64,000 nt of DNA from Allosphingosinicella sp042666435 (GTDB lineage: Bacteria; Pseudomonadota; Alphaproteobacteria; Sphingomonadales; Sphingomonadaceae), in the NCBI RefSeq assembly GCF_042666435.1, contig NZ_JBHTDC010000002.1:992001-1056000 (forward strand), in the 5' to 3' direction. The notes beneath the pieces are model-generated. The model saw nothing but the letters and a program-made list of their open reading frames with translations. It made no database searches and was not told the DNA's origin. A program made the position numbers and the translations under genes. Positions 25,167-38,416 of this stretch are shown one piece after another (position 1 is the stretch's first letter; every line of letters begins with the position of its first letter).

Positions 25167-25179
25167 CCGCCTCTATAGG
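25150..25179 (+). promoter_or_regulatory. Candidate promoter of tRNA-Phe
   Basis: TGGACA (25150-25155) and TATAGG (25174-25179) are 18 bases apart and end about 25 bases before the tRNA. The -35 element overlaps the end of yacG. Based on motif and position only. Confidence 0.4.
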
Positions 25180-25204
25180 CGCGTCTTCCGCATCCGCCGG
25201 ATAC

Positions 25205-25280
25205 GCCCAGGTAGCTCAGTTGGTAGAGCATGCGACTGAAAATCGCAGTGTCGGCGGTTCGATCCCGTCCCTGGGCACCA
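25205..25280 (+). tRNA. tRNA-Phe (GAA)
   Basis: A complete 76-base tRNA with encoded CCA. The 7 bp acceptor stem GCCCAGG/CCTGGGC, D arm GCTC-AGTTGGTA-GAGC, anticodon stem around CTGAAAA (anticodon GAA) and T arm with TTCGATC are all intact. The next gene is convergent. Confidence 0.98.
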
Positions 25281-25296
25281 TTTCCACCAGCGAAGA

Positions 25297-26256
25297 TCAG
25301 CTACCCTCGCTCCACGGGTGATAGGGGGCCTGCCTGATCCAGCGCGTCGCCAGCCATTTGGTGCCGCTGGTGACCGGGAGCCCGGCATGTTGGGTGAGCG
25401 GATCGCCTCGGCCGGCATCGTCGACATTGTGGAAGATGAGGGCGTCGCCCGCGCGGCCTGAAAATTCGACGCCGATCTTGTCGAAGCGGGTCGCGCCGCC
25501 GGCATAACCGTCGTTCAGATACACGAGCAATGTCCAGTGCCGCTGGTTGGCGACGCCGGGCAGGGCGTCGACATGGGGGCGATATTCCTGGCCGGGCGCG
25601 TAGTTCAATATGTGGAGCGGCTCGCCCCATTCGACGCGGGTGCCGGTGACGCGGGCGAGGCGGCGGTTGATCCGGCGGATGACCAGATCCTCGGTCGTAG
25701 GACCGAAGCTCATGCCGGTGGAGGTGCGCACCGGATGGGGCATCCGGCCGCCGGTGCGCGGATCGATGACGTAGGAAGGCTCGAGGCTCGGCTGCGCCAT
25801 CGTCATGACGTAGCGGCATTCCTCCGGGTTCAGCAGGCCGCGTATGGCCTTGATGAGCGGCGCCTCGGACAGGGTCTCGACCGGAAGTCGCGACACTTCG
25901 GCCTCGCTCCGCATCTTGTCCTGGAAGGCGAGCTGGAGCGCGGCATAGGGATCCCGGCCCCTGATCTTGCCGAGCATCTTGACCGCCCTTTTCTCATCGG
26001 GCGCGCAGCCGGTGCCGTTGGCGAGCAGGGCGGCGCGGGTGCGGATCGCCTCGACATGACCCTTGTCCCCGGCCCGCCGCAGCAGCTCGTGCGCCTTCTT
26101 GAGGTCGCGCGGGCCGTTGAGGCCGAAAAGCCGCCAGTTGCCAAGCGCGAACTGGGCCTCGGCGTCGTTCCCGTCGGCGGCTCGCTCGACGAGGGCGACC
26201 GCTTCGGGCGTGCGGCCGGCTCGTGCCAGTTGCTGCGCCTGATCGATGATGGACAT
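25297..26256 (-). CDS. Sel1-repeat / prolyl 4-hydroxylase-like 2OG-Fe(II) oxygenase
   Basis: A 319-residue two-part protein. The N-terminal third (about residues 1-110) has Sel1-like/TPR-type helical repeats (AVALVERAADGNDAEAQFALGN, KKAHELLRRAGDKGHVEAI). The C-terminal part is a P4Hc-type double-stranded beta-helix dioxygenase with iron ligands His228 and Asp230 in RPHVDAL and His290 in TQHAGLPV, plus a Lys shortly after for 2-oxoglutarate. It would hydroxylate a protein or peptide, probably bound by the helical repeats. It lies 9 bases after the DUF2891 gene and ends the oxoprolinase operon. Confidence 0.86.
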   Translation of the reverse strand: MSIIDQAQQLARAGRTPEAVALVERAADGNDAEAQFALGNWRLFGLNGPRDLKKAHELLRRAGDKGHVEAIRTRAALLANGTGCAPDEKRAVKMLGKIRGRDPYAALQLAFQDKMRSEAEVSRLPVETLSEAPLIKAIRGLLNPEECRYVMTMAQPSLEPSYVIDPRTGGRMPHPVRTSTGMSFGPTTEDLVIRRINRRLARVTGTRVEWGEPLHILNYAPGQEYRPHVDALPGVANQRHWTLLVYLNDGYAGGATRFDKIGVEFSGRAGDALIFHNVDDAGRGDPLTQHAGLPVTSGTKWLATRWIRQAPYHPWSEGS

Positions 26257-26265
26257 GGCCTCGGG

Positions 26266-27279
26266 CTACCCTTCCCGAGGCGCGGCATCAATGCCGAGCG
26301 CGAGCAAGGCGAAGGTCGCCAGCCAATGCTCGCCCATATAATCGCCGGCGACATGGGGCAGGCTGGCGTCAAGATGGGCTTCGGCGGTGGCCAGCGCCCT
26401 GGCCGCCATGTCGGGCTCCAGCGCGTCGGCGATCCCGCGCCAGCACCAGGCGCGGCTCAAATTGAAGCCGTCGAGATGGGCGATCTTGCCATCGGAGCGA
26501 TCCGAGACGGTGGCGGGCGTGAACAGGCTTGCTGGCTCCCCGGCGGCTATATCGGGCAGGAATGCATCGAACCAGATGCGGAACCGAGCCGGGGCGAGCA
26601 CGCGCTTCATGCACAAGGCTTCGATCATCGCCGACGACAGGAAATCGTCGCCGCCCGGTTCCCAGCCGGGGCAGCCCCGATCGGCGCCATAATATTCCGC
26701 CGCGCGCTCCCGGACCAAGGCGGCGAGCGCCGAATCATGCTCCTCCGCCCAATCGAGCGCGAGGATGAGCGCGAATGCGGTGTTGAAATGAGTGCCGGTG
26801 CGGATCGAGTAAGTGAGCTTGGGCAGGAACAGGCGGAAACGCTCGGCGAAATCGCCGGCGAGCGGAGCCAGCACGTCGCCCCATTCCCGGTCGCGGTGCC
26901 GCGCGGCTTCGCGGTGGAGGGCCAGCAGCCACGCCCAGCCATAGGGCCGCTCGAAGCCGCCCGAATAAGCGCGGAGCAGATAATCCCGTTCCTCCGCGAC
27001 CTTTTCCGGAACGAGCATCTCGTCCGCCAATGTTTCGATGCGGCCGCAGACGGACAGGTCCGGGTAGAGTCGCCGCACGGTCAGCAGCAGCCAGTAACCA
27101 TGGACGCAGCTGTGCCAGTCGAAGCTGCCGAAGAAGATCGGATGGAGCGCGCGCGGGCCGAGCACGTCCTCCGGCCCGTCCATCACATGATCGAGCTTGT
27201 GCGGATATTCGCGGGTGACGTGGCCGAGCGCCAGTTCAGCGAAGCGGGCGGCGGTTTCGGGCGTGAGGCTGTGTTTCAT
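26266..27279 (-). CDS. DUF2891 family protein
   Basis: A 337-residue cytosolic protein of the uncharacterised DUF2891 family. Characteristic stretches are LHPIFFGSFDWHSCVHGYW, YGWAWLLALHREA, FNTAFALILALDWA and HLDGFNLSRAWCWRGIA, suggesting an all-helical (alpha/alpha-toroid-like) enzyme with conserved aromatic and His/Asp residues. AGGAGGGGG lies just before ATG 27279. It starts 14 bases after the DUF979 gene. DUF2891, DUF979 and DUF969 genes are known neighbours, so a role in 5-oxoproline or related peptide metabolism is an inference from context. Confidence 0.85.
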   Translation of the reverse strand: MKHSLTPETAARFAELALGHVTREYPHKLDHVMDGPEDVLGPRALHPIFFGSFDWHSCVHGYWLLLTVRRLYPDLSVCGRIETLADEMLVPEKVAEERDYLLRAYSGGFERPYGWAWLLALHREAARHRDREWGDVLAPLAGDFAERFRLFLPKLTYSIRTGTHFNTAFALILALDWAEEHDSALAALVRERAAEYYGADRGCPGWEPGGDDFLSSAMIEALCMKRVLAPARFRIWFDAFLPDIAAGEPASLFTPATVSDRSDGKIAHLDGFNLSRAWCWRGIADALEPDMAARALATAEAHLDASLPHVAGDYMGEHWLATFALLALGIDAAPREG

Positions 27280-27293
27280 CGCCCCCTCCTACG

Positions 27294-28229
27294 TCAAAAG
27301 GCCAGGAAATAAATGAGGAGGAGGTTGACCGCGAGCAACGGGATGGCGGAGCCGACCTGCGCCTTGACGACCCCGTTCTGGTCCTTGAGGTCGAGCAGGA
27401 CGGCGGGGACGATGTTGAAATTGGCCGCCATCGGCGTCATCAACGTGCCGCAAAAGCCCGCCAGCATGCCGATCGCGCAGACGATGGCGGGCTCGCCGCC
27501 ATAATCGCCGATCAGGATCGGAATGCCGATCGCGGCCGTCATCACCGGGAATGCGGCGAAGGCGTTGCCCATGATCATGGTGAAGAGCGCCATGCCGATG
27601 GCGTAAGCAGCGACGGCGGCGAACAGGCTGCCCTCGGGAATCGCATCGCCCGCGATCCCCCCGACCACCTCGCCGACGCCAGCCAAAGCGAACACCGCGC
27701 CGAGCGCGGCGAGCATCTGCGGAAGCACCGCCGCCCAGCCGACCGAATCCATCAGCCGCCGCCCTTCCTGCAGGGGCGCGAGAAGGGGCGGACGAAGCCA
27801 GGCGAAGCAGATGGCGAGCGCGAGGAGGACGCCGAGACCCAGCGAGATCAACGTCACCTGCGCGGGGTCGATCAGGCCGCTGTCCTTGAGCAGGAACGTG
27901 CCCAGCAGGGCGGTCGCGGGAATGACCAAAGCCGGCAGGAACAGCTTGTTGCCGAGCTTTTTCGACCAGTCGATCCGCTCGCCGTCGCTGGTGGTCGGCG
28001 GGTCGCCGCGGCCCAGCGCGTGGAAACCGGCGAGCGCGACGAGGCACAGGACGAGGAGGCCGTTGCCGAAATCGCCCAAAAGGTCGCCGGCGAAGAAACT
28101 GATTGCGAGCAGGCCCCAGAAAGCGGCGTTGCCGAAGCGCTTGCCGTTGGTGCGGTCCAGCGCGCTCAGTAGCGAGAAGGCCGCGAACATGGCGCCGGCG
28201 AGCGCGTAGAGCCAGGGAAGCGTGATCAT
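27294..28229 (-). CDS. DUF979 family integral membrane protein
   Basis: A 311-residue polytopic inner-membrane protein of family DUF979. It has about nine hydrophobic segments and conserved sequence at MGNAFAAFPVMTAAIGIPILI and GMLAGFCGTLMTPMAANFNIVPAVLL, resembling ion-transporter-superfamily re-entrant loops. It is partnered with DUF969 (overlapping ATGA at 28226-28229). The pair probably forms a transporter for 5-oxoproline or a related metabolite, judged only by the adjacent 5-oxoprolinase. The frame is open far upstream, but the ATG at 28229 fits the coupling and the family N-terminus. Confidence 0.88.
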   Translation of the reverse strand: MITLPWLYALAGAMFAAFSLLSALDRTNGKRFGNAAFWGLLAISFFAGDLLGDFGNGLLVLCLVALAGFHALGRGDPPTTSDGERIDWSKKLGNKLFLPALVIPATALLGTFLLKDSGLIDPAQVTLISLGLGVLLALAICFAWLRPPLLAPLQEGRRLMDSVGWAAVLPQMLAALGAVFALAGVGEVVGGIAGDAIPEGSLFAAVAAYAIGMALFTMIMGNAFAAFPVMTAAIGIPILIGDYGGEPAIVCAIGMLAGFCGTLMTPMAANFNIVPAVLLDLKDQNGVVKAQVGSAIPLLAVNLLLIYFLAF

Positions 28230-28902
28230 CGCCGGCCCCCTTTCCGCTTCAGTTGCCGGTCGAGGATCAAGAGGCGCGCGCCGTGGATCAGGAAGGCGGC
28301 GATGGCGGTGGGGATCGCCCAGACGGAGAGGTCGAGCGGTTCCAGGATGATGCCATATTGTTCGAGGAAGCCCTTCATCAGCAGGATCGACCCGATGGCG
28401 ATGAAGATGTCCTCGCCGAAGAAGAGGCCGACATTGTCGGTGGCGGCGGAATAGGCCTTCACTTTCTCGCGCGTCGGGTCGTCGAGCCCGCCATGCTGCT
28501 GCTCGGCGGCGGCCTCGGCCATCGGCGCGACGATCGGACGGACGGTCTGGGGATGGCCGGCGACCGAGGTCAGGCCGAGCGCGGCGGTGACCTGGCGGAA
28601 GAGGAGATAGATGAGGAGAAGGCGCCCCGTCGTCGCCGTCCTGAACTTCGCGATCAGGGCGCGGGCGCGCTGCTGGAGGCCGTAGCGTTCGAGCAGGCCG
28701 ATGACCGGAAGTAATATCCAGATGATGCTGACATAGCGATTCTCGTTGAAGGCGCGGCCGAAGGCGGAGACGACGGCGACGAGATCGAGCCCGGCGGCGA
28801 GGCCGGTGGCGAAGGCGGCGACGGTGACGACCAGCAACGGGTTCAAGCGCAGCAGGAAACCGATGACGACGATCAGGATGCCGGAAAGGACGAGGAGGTC
28901 GT

Positions 28903-28906
<4 letters not shown>
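28226..28906 (-). CDS. DUF969 family integral membrane protein
   Basis: A 226-residue membrane protein of family DUF969, with about five hydrophobic segments (LLVLSGILIVVIGFLLRLNPL at the start) and the conserved LLERYGLQQRARALI and TSVAGHPQTVRPIVAPMAEAAAE. Its start ATG overlaps the 5-oxoprolinase stop (TCAT on the plus strand) and its stop overlaps the DUF979 start, so the three are translationally coupled. It likely works with DUF979 as a two-component permease; the substrate is inferred from context. Confidence 0.88.
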
Positions 28907-32570
<3,664 letters not shown>

Positions 32571-32571
<1 letters not shown>

Positions 32572-32641
32572 GTCATTCCAGCGAAAGCTGGAATCTCTTT
32601 TGTTTCAACGAAGTGAGATACCAGCTTTCGCCGGGATGACG
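32571..32641. repeat. Paired palindromic element abutting the 5-oxoprolinase start
   Basis: Inverted 27 bp arms at 32571-32597 and 32615-32641 (CGTCATTCCAGCG ... CGCCGGGATGACG, a few mismatches). It lies between the amidohydrolase stop and the oxoprolinase start, touching the latter's GTG codon. Related in its outer ends to the element at 18148-18232. Confidence 0.85.
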
Positions 32642-32653
32642 TTCTGGCGGCCA

Positions 32654-33961
32654 TCAATTCTTGTCCTTGTGGACCTGGCCGCCCTTCATCACGAAGCCGA
32701 CATTTTCCAGCACGGTCACGTCGGCAAGGGGGTTGCCGGAGACGGCGATGAGGTCGGCGGCCTTGCCGGGCTCCAGCGAGCCGATTTCGTTCGCCAGCCC
32801 GAGCAGGTCGGCGGCGTTGACGGTGGCCGCTTCGATGGCGGTAGCGGGGGTCATGCCGTGCTTCACCATCAACTCGAACTCGTCGGCGTTGCGGCCGTGC
32901 TTGGAGACGCCCGCGTCGGTGCCGAAGGCGATCTTCACGCCGGCCGGAACCGCCTCCTGAAGCGATTTGCCGGTGATGCCGATGCGCCAGTCGATCTTCT
33001 TCCTGACTTCGGGCGGATAAGCGTCGGGGTTGGCGGCGATGCGTTCGAGGTAGCCGTTCACCGTGGAAAGGGTCGGCACGTAATAAGCGCCGGTCTGCTT
33101 GAAGAGACGGATGCCTTCCGCGTCGAGCAAAGTGCCGTGCTCGATCGAATCGGCGCCGGCCTCCAGCGCCAAAGCGATGCCGTCGGCCCCGTGGGCGTGG
33201 ACGGCGACATTCTTGCCGTAGAGGTGGGCGGTGTCGACGATCGCCTTCGCCTCGTCGTCGAACATCTGCGCGCCGAGGCCCAGGCCGATGCGGCTGTTGA
33301 CGCCGCCGGTGGTGGCGATCTTGATGACATCGACGCCGCGGCTGATTTGGCGGCGCACCGCGCGGCGGCAGTCGTCGGCGCCGTCGCAGGTATTTTCGTG
33401 GCGATCGACGGCGGCGTGGAGCTCGTCGCGGAAGCCCAAGGTCGGGTCCATGTGGCCCGAGGTCGTCGAGATCGAGGTGCCCGCATCGACGATGCGCGGA
33501 CCCACCGCCCAGCCCTTGGCGATGGCGTCGCGCAGCGCCAGGGTGACGCCGTCGGCGCTGCCGAGATTGCGGACGGTGGTGAAGCCAGCGTCCAGCGTCT
33601 TCTCCGCGTTCCAGGCGGCTTCATAGGCGCTGTCGGCGACATTGTCGGTCACCTCGGCGAGCTGGCCCTCGATGCCGGCGCGGTCGGAATCGAGATGGAC
33701 GTGGCTGTCGATTAGGCCGGGGAGGACGAAGCGGTCGGCAAGGTCGATCAGGGTCGCGCCGGCGGCCGGCGGGACGAAGCCGTCCTGGACGGAGATGATG
33801 CGGCCGTCGCGGACGACGATCGTCGCATTGCCGCGCGGCGCCTGCCCCGGCCGGTCGAGCAAAGCCCCGGCGTGGATGACGATGTCGGCCCCGGAGGGCG
33901 CCTGGGCCGGAGCGGCGGTGGCGAGGGTGGCGGAAAGGAACAGGGCAAGGACAAGGCGCAT
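32654..33961 (-). CDS. Secreted amidohydrolase (imidazolonepropionase/prolidase-like)
   Basis: A 435-residue metal-dependent hydrolase with a signal peptide (residues 1-20, MRLVLALFLSATLATAAPAQA). It shows the amidohydrolase pattern: HVHLD (HxH metal ligands), DVIKIATTGGVNS (possible Lys ligand), HAHGADG, IEHG and GTDAGVSKHG (catalytic Asp). Such periplasmic members cleave Xaa-Pro or other dipeptides or cyclic amides. I chose ATG 33961 because GGGGGAG lies six bases before it. It precedes the oxoprolinase on the same strand, separated by a palindromic element. Dipeptidase activity is a family-level guess. Confidence 0.88.
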   Translation of the reverse strand: MRLVLALFLSATLATAAPAQAPSGADIVIHAGALLDRPGQAPRGNATIVVRDGRIISVQDGFVPPAAGATLIDLADRFVLPGLIDSHVHLDSDRAGIEGQLAEVTDNVADSAYEAAWNAEKTLDAGFTTVRNLGSADGVTLALRDAIAKGWAVGPRIVDAGTSISTTSGHMDPTLGFRDELHAAVDRHENTCDGADDCRRAVRRQISRGVDVIKIATTGGVNSRIGLGLGAQMFDDEAKAIVDTAHLYGKNVAVHAHGADGIALALEAGADSIEHGTLLDAEGIRLFKQTGAYYVPTLSTVNGYLERIAANPDAYPPEVRKKIDWRIGITGKSLQEAVPAGVKIAFGTDAGVSKHGRNADEFELMVKHGMTPATAIEAATVNAADLLGLANEIGSLEPGKAADLIAVSGNPLADVTVLENVGFVMKGGQVHKDKN

Positions 33962-34039
33962 CGATAACTCCCCCGAAGGCAGGCCGCGCAATAAAGAGGA
34001 TTCGGGACACGAACGCCAGAGCCAGATGTTCGCGCGGTT

Positions 34040-34066
34040 CTGGCCCCGGGCTTCGCCGGGGGCCAG
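34040..34066. repeat. GC-rich hairpin upstream of the amidohydrolase
   Basis: CTGGCCCCGGGC and the inverted GCCGGGGGCCAG form a hairpin about 80 bases before the amidohydrolase start. It resembles a single arm of the element at 17164-17230. Confidence 0.55.
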
Positions 34067-34094
34067 GGGATGATGAGTTTGGATTGCACCATCT

Positions 34095-34178
34095 CGTCAT
34101 GCTGAACTTGCTTCAGCATCCATATCCGAGCCACATGACGGGTCGGTAGGTGGACCCTGAAACAAGTTCAGGGTGACG
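34095..34178. repeat. Paired palindromic element, CTGAAACAAGTTCAG family, copy 3
   Basis: Inverted 28 bp arms at 34095-34122 and 34151-34178 with CTGAACTTGCTTCAG and CTGAAACAAGTTCAG cores, closely matching copies 1 and 2. It lies between the tamB stop and the amidohydrolase. Confidence 0.9.
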
Positions 34179-34201
34179 ATTCAATGTCACCGCATCGCGC
34201 T

Positions 34202-37200
34202 CTAATATTCCTTGCGGTAGCGGATGCTGGCGCTGGTGCCGGCGAAGGAGCCGGCCTGGGAGAGCAGGCTGAGGCTCTTCGACAAGGCGATCTCGAGCTG
34301 GGTGGCGGTGAAGCCGCGAGCGTCGGTGATGACCTCCAGATAGATGTCGTCGCCGATATAGAATCCGGCCGACAAGGCGGTGCCGCGCCCGGTCGCCTCG
34401 TCGGCGCCGAGGATGCGCAGCCGGCTGAGGCCGGTCGCCGAGCGCAGCATGCCGAGCGGGTTGAGCCCGCCGCCCCCGCCGCGTAGCGAATTGAGTGACG
34501 CGGCGAGCTGGACCGCTTCGAGCGCGGACAATTCGGTGACCGATCCGCCGAACAGGAGCCGCGCCATGATCTCGTCCTGCGGCAGAGCGGGCGAGGAGCT
34601 GAAGGCGATCTGGGGGTCGGTGGCCCGGCCGCTGACATTGATGGTGACGGTGACATCCTCGACATCGCCCGAGGCAGTGATCGCGATGCGCGGATCGATG
34701 GTTTCGCCTCCGGTGAAGGTGACGTCGCCATTGGTCACCTCGAAGCGGGTGCCGGCGAAGCTGTAGGTGCCGCGAATCACCTGCGCCGTGCCGGTGACGA
34801 TCGGACTGGCCGACGTGCCCTGGACGCGCAGGTCGGTCTCCCATTCCGATTCGAGGCCCATGCCGGAGACGAACACCTCATTGTCGGCGCGGACGCGCAA
34901 ATCGAGATTCCAGATGCTGGGCGCCGCCGAGCGCTGGTTGACCTCGTCGGGGGCGAGGAGCGGCTCGCCGACGCGGCGGACGCCTTCCAGCTCGGCCACC
35001 TGCGCCGCGCCCTGGCGGATGATCTGGTAGCGGATCTCGGGCATTTGCAGGTCGCCGCTGATGAGGGCGGGCTGGTTCGGGCCATTGGTGATCGCGACCT
35101 CGCCGGTGACGGTCGCGCCGATGGCGTCGCTGCGCGCGAGCTGGGCGCGGTCGAAGACGAGCCGGACGTCGATCGGGAAACCGGCGTCGGCGGCGAGCCC
35201 GACGCTGCCCCGGCCGGTCACCGTTCCGCGTCCCGCGCGGCCGCTGAGCTGGGTAATCTCGAGGCGCGAACTGGTGAAGCGGCCCTGTAGCTTGAGGCCG
35301 GTGACGCGGGTGCCGTACGTTTCGTCGACCAAGGTCAGATCGTTGGCCCGAATGACGCCGGTGAATTGCGGGCGCTGGACCCGGCCGCTGAAATCGGCGG
35401 CGATCCCGATGGGGCCGGAGAGCTGCTGGTCCGCCATGCCGGTCAGCGACCAGATGACGTCGGCCGGCCCGTTATAGCGGATTCCGCCGGAGAGCGGCGA
35501 AGCGAGGAGGCGGGTGGTCCAGCTTCCGGCCGCGGGGGAAAGGGGCTGCAGGCGGGCCTGGGCGCGGCCGATGATCGCGCCGTTCCGGCGGATCACCGCG
35601 CCGGCGGAGCCGCCCTCCGGCCGCAGCTGGCCGGCGAAGGCGATATCGACCGGCTCCGAGAAGGTGGCGACGCCGGTGCGGGTGAAATCCTCGACGGTGA
35701 GGCGGGCATCGGCGCGCGGGAAAGAGGCGCCCGAGGGCTGGACGAAATCGAGGCTGCCGGTCGCCTTGCCGCCAAGGCCGAGCGCCGGCGCGAAGGCGTT
35801 GACGATCGAGAGATCGAGACCGTCCATCCGCGTCTGGACGACCAGGCCGTCGCCATAGCGGCCGGCGAGGCGGACATTGCCTTGCGGGAAGACGATCGTG
35901 GCGGGCGCGAGGCGCCAGTCGCCGCCGACCTTGCGTATGTCGGCCGGTCGCGCGAAGCGGAAGTCGATGCGGTTGATCGTCCCCTGGGCCGCCGCGCGGA
36001 TGTGGTCCGGCGCCAGCGCCACGTTGGTGGCAACGCGCCAGGGCACGCCGCTCCGTCCGTTGGCGACGAGCTGCGCCTGGCCACGGCCGCCGCGAACATT
36101 GATCTTCGCCCGCGCCGCTTCGATCGCCATTTCACCGCGCCTGACACCGGCGAGCTGGACATCGCCGACGATCGAGGGTGCGCCCGGATAGAGGATCGCC
36201 GTCGCCTGGACGAGGCCGCGCTGGACGAGGATCGGTGGCTCGCCAGGGATGAGGGCGCCATTGGCGCGGGCGGAGATGTCGGCGCGCTGATACTGGCCGG
36301 CGGCGGCGAGGCGGACGACGCCGTCGAGGCCGGAACCGCTGAGGGTCAAGGTGCCCGCGAAGGGTCCCGCCGCGGTCTGCACCACCCGGCCGGCAAGGTT
36401 GATGCCGGCGATGGTGAGGCGATGGATGTCGATGGTCAGCGGCCCGGACCCGGAGAGTATCGTGATGTCGGCCGAGAAGGGCCCGTATTCGGATTCGCCC
36501 GTCGCCGCGATCCTGTAGCCGTTCGCCGTCGCGCGTATTTCCGCCTCGACATTAAAAAGGCCGATGCCGAAGCCGGGGCTGGCGGCGCGGAGGCGGATAT
36601 TGGGCTGGGCGACGGTGCCGCTGACCACGACCGCGAGGGGGCCGTAAGCGGTGGAGATTCCGGCGAGGCGGAAGTCGATCGCGCCGTTCGGGCTATAAGT
36701 GCCACTGCCGGAGGTGATGCGAAGCCCCGGCGAGGAAAGGCGGATGTCGCTGAGCCGGACCACCCCGTCCTCGTTCATGTCGATGGCGGCGGTGACGATG
36801 GCGTTTCCGCCGAGGAAATCGCGGGCCGACGCATTGTCGATGCGGCGGGTGCGGATGGCGACGCGGCCATTGATGCCGAAGCCGTCGCCCCGGCTTACGA
36901 CGTCGAGATCGCTGTCGATGTCGAGAAGGCCGATGCCGCGAACGAGATAATTGTTCACCCGGCCCTGCAACCCGGCGCGATATTCGCCCTGGGCGAGATC
37001 CGCGACAATGATCGCGGTGGCGTCGATCCTGTCCGACCGGATGCGCAGATCGTCGGAGAGGATGCGCGAGCCGGCGATGTTGAGCGTGCCGTCGATCCGC
37101 ACATCGGTGAGCAGCCCGCCCACCGCCTCGTTGAGGCCGGTGATCCGCTGAATAGTCGCGGAGACGGGGATGGTGATGCGGTCGGTGTCGATCCTGGCCC

Positions 37201-38416
37201 GGCCACGGGCGCGGAGGCCCTCGACCACCGTTTCGCCGAAGCCCAGCGTCCCCGCGCGAAGATCATAGGCGACCACCGGCGTCGCGAACGGCCCGTTCAG
37301 CACCATCGCGAGCTGGACGTCGCGGCCGTTGAGATTGGGGGCGATGGCGCCCGGCTGAAGCAGGCGGGCGGCGACGCGGACGCCCTCGAACCGGCTCTCG
37401 CCGAGGTCGACCATCCCTCCGGCCGCGACGGCGAGGGCCGACGATGTGAGACGAAGGCGGGTGTCGGCGCGGCGCTCCTGAAGCGTGGTGACGAGATTGA
37501 CCTGGACGAGCGGCGCGACGAGGCGCTGGTGCGGTCCTTCCTCGAACATCAGGCCGGGCCGCAGCGGGCCGTCGACGGTGAAGGTGCCGTCGCGGCCGAC
37601 GACGGAGAGGTTGGCCAGCCCCTGCCCGGCCAGCGTCGCCTGCGCCCGGCCGCTCCAGTTCGCCCAGCTCCCGCGCCCGCTGACGGCGGCGGCGAGCGGC
37701 TGGCCCAGCCCCGTCAGCCCGGCGACGAAGCCGTCGCCCGGCGCCTGGAGCCGCGCCTCCAGATCGAAGCGGTCGGCTTCGGGCACTGCGTCCAGCCGCA
37801 AGACGAGGCGGTCTCCGCCGGCCATGCCCGGCGCGGTCAGCGCTTCGGCGTCGGCGGAGACCTGCGCGCGGCCGTCGGCGATCTTCGCCATGCCCGACAA
37901 GGTGAGCAGATGCCGTCGCCCGGTGACCGCGGGCTCGATGAGCAGGCGCCCCACCTGAAGCCGGCCGATGTCGATATCGAGATCGGGCAGCAGCGGCGCG
38001 TTTGGATCGCCCGGCTCCAGCTCCGGCAGCCGCGCGAGCCGTGCCTGGGGCAATGTCAGCGACCGGATGTCGACATGATTGCGGAGGTAAGCGAACGGGC
38101 GCCAGTCGAGTTCGGCGACCGGCGCCGTGAAGAAGGTGCCGCGCCGGTCGCCCAAGGTCAGGTCGTGGAGGACAAGCTTGCCGTAGAGCGAGCCCTCGAT
38201 CCGGCCGATGCCGATCTCCAGGCCGGACGCCATTTCAAGGTTGTTGATCTGGCGGACGACATAGCGTCGGCCCGGATCGGTGTTAAGGCCGACATAGAGC
38301 AAGGCGAGCAGCGCCAGCAGGCCGGCGAGGACGATCCCCGCCCATTTCGCGCCCGTGCGCCACGGGGAGCGGCGGGCGGGAGGCTCGGCATCGTCCAGGA
38401 CCGCCTCCTCCGCCAT
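34202..38416 (-). CDS. tamB: TamB-like inner-membrane AsmA/bridge protein (DUF490)
   Basis: A 1404-residue protein of the TamB family. It has one N-terminal transmembrane helix (about residues 28-46, GIVLAGLLALLALLYVGL), a very long periplasmic part predicted to form an extended beta-taco lipid-transfer groove (repeated LxGRF/LxGxG-type units), and the C-terminal DUF490 domain (about 1030-1404, ending with LSKSLSLLSQAGSFAGTSAS). TamB spans the periplasm and works with TamA in outer-membrane protein assembly and phospholipid transport. ATG 38416 shares one base with the tamA stop, so the two are coupled. No truncation is seen. Confidence 0.93.
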   Translation of the reverse strand: MAEEAVLDDAEPPARRSPWRTGAKWAGIVLAGLLALLALLYVGLNTDPGRRYVVRQINNLEMASGLEIGIGRIEGSLYGKLVLHDLTLGDRRGTFFTAPVAELDWRPFAYLRNHVDIRSLTLPQARLARLPELEPGDPNAPLLPDLDIDIGRLQVGRLLIEPAVTGRRHLLTLSGMAKIADGRAQVSADAEALTAPGMAGGDRLVLRLDAVPEADRFDLEARLQAPGDGFVAGLTGLGQPLAAAVSGRGSWANWSGRAQATLAGQGLANLSVVGRDGTFTVDGPLRPGLMFEEGPHQRLVAPLVQVNLVTTLQERRADTRLRLTSSALAVAAGGMVDLGESRFEGVRVAARLLQPGAIAPNLNGRDVQLAMVLNGPFATPVVAYDLRAGTLGFGETVVEGLRARGRARIDTDRITIPVSATIQRITGLNEAVGGLLTDVRIDGTLNIAGSRILSDDLRIRSDRIDATAIIVADLAQGEYRAGLQGRVNNYLVRGIGLLDIDSDLDVVSRGDGFGINGRVAIRTRRIDNASARDFLGGNAIVTAAIDMNEDGVVRLSDIRLSSPGLRITSGSGTYSPNGAIDFRLAGISTAYGPLAVVVSGTVAQPNIRLRAASPGFGIGLFNVEAEIRATANGYRIAATGESEYGPFSADITILSGSGPLTIDIHRLTIAGINLAGRVVQTAAGPFAGTLTLSGSGLDGVVRLAAAGQYQRADISARANGALIPGEPPILVQRGLVQATAILYPGAPSIVGDVQLAGVRRGEMAIEAARAKINVRGGRGQAQLVANGRSGVPWRVATNVALAPDHIRAAAQGTINRIDFRFARPADIRKVGGDWRLAPATIVFPQGNVRLAGRYGDGLVVQTRMDGLDLSIVNAFAPALGLGGKATGSLDFVQPSGASFPRADARLTVEDFTRTGVATFSEPVDIAFAGQLRPEGGSAGAVIRRNGAIIGRAQARLQPLSPAAGSWTTRLLASPLSGGIRYNGPADVIWSLTGMADQQLSGPIGIAADFSGRVQRPQFTGVIRANDLTLVDETYGTRVTGLKLQGRFTSSRLEITQLSGRAGRGTVTGRGSVGLAADAGFPIDVRLVFDRAQLARSDAIGATVTGEVAITNGPNQPALISGDLQMPEIRYQIIRQGAAQVAELEGVRRVGEPLLAPDEVNQRSAAPSIWNLDLRVRADNEVFVSGMGLESEWETDLRVQGTSASPIVTGTAQVIRGTYSFAGTRFEVTNGDVTFTGGETIDPRIAITASGDVEDVTVTINVSGRATDPQIAFSSSPALPQDEIMARLLFGGSVTELSALEAVQLAASLNSLRGGGGGLNPLGMLRSATGLSRLRILGADEATGRGTALSAGFYIGDDIYLEVITDARGFTATQLEIALSKSLSLLSQAGSFAGTSASIRYRKEY

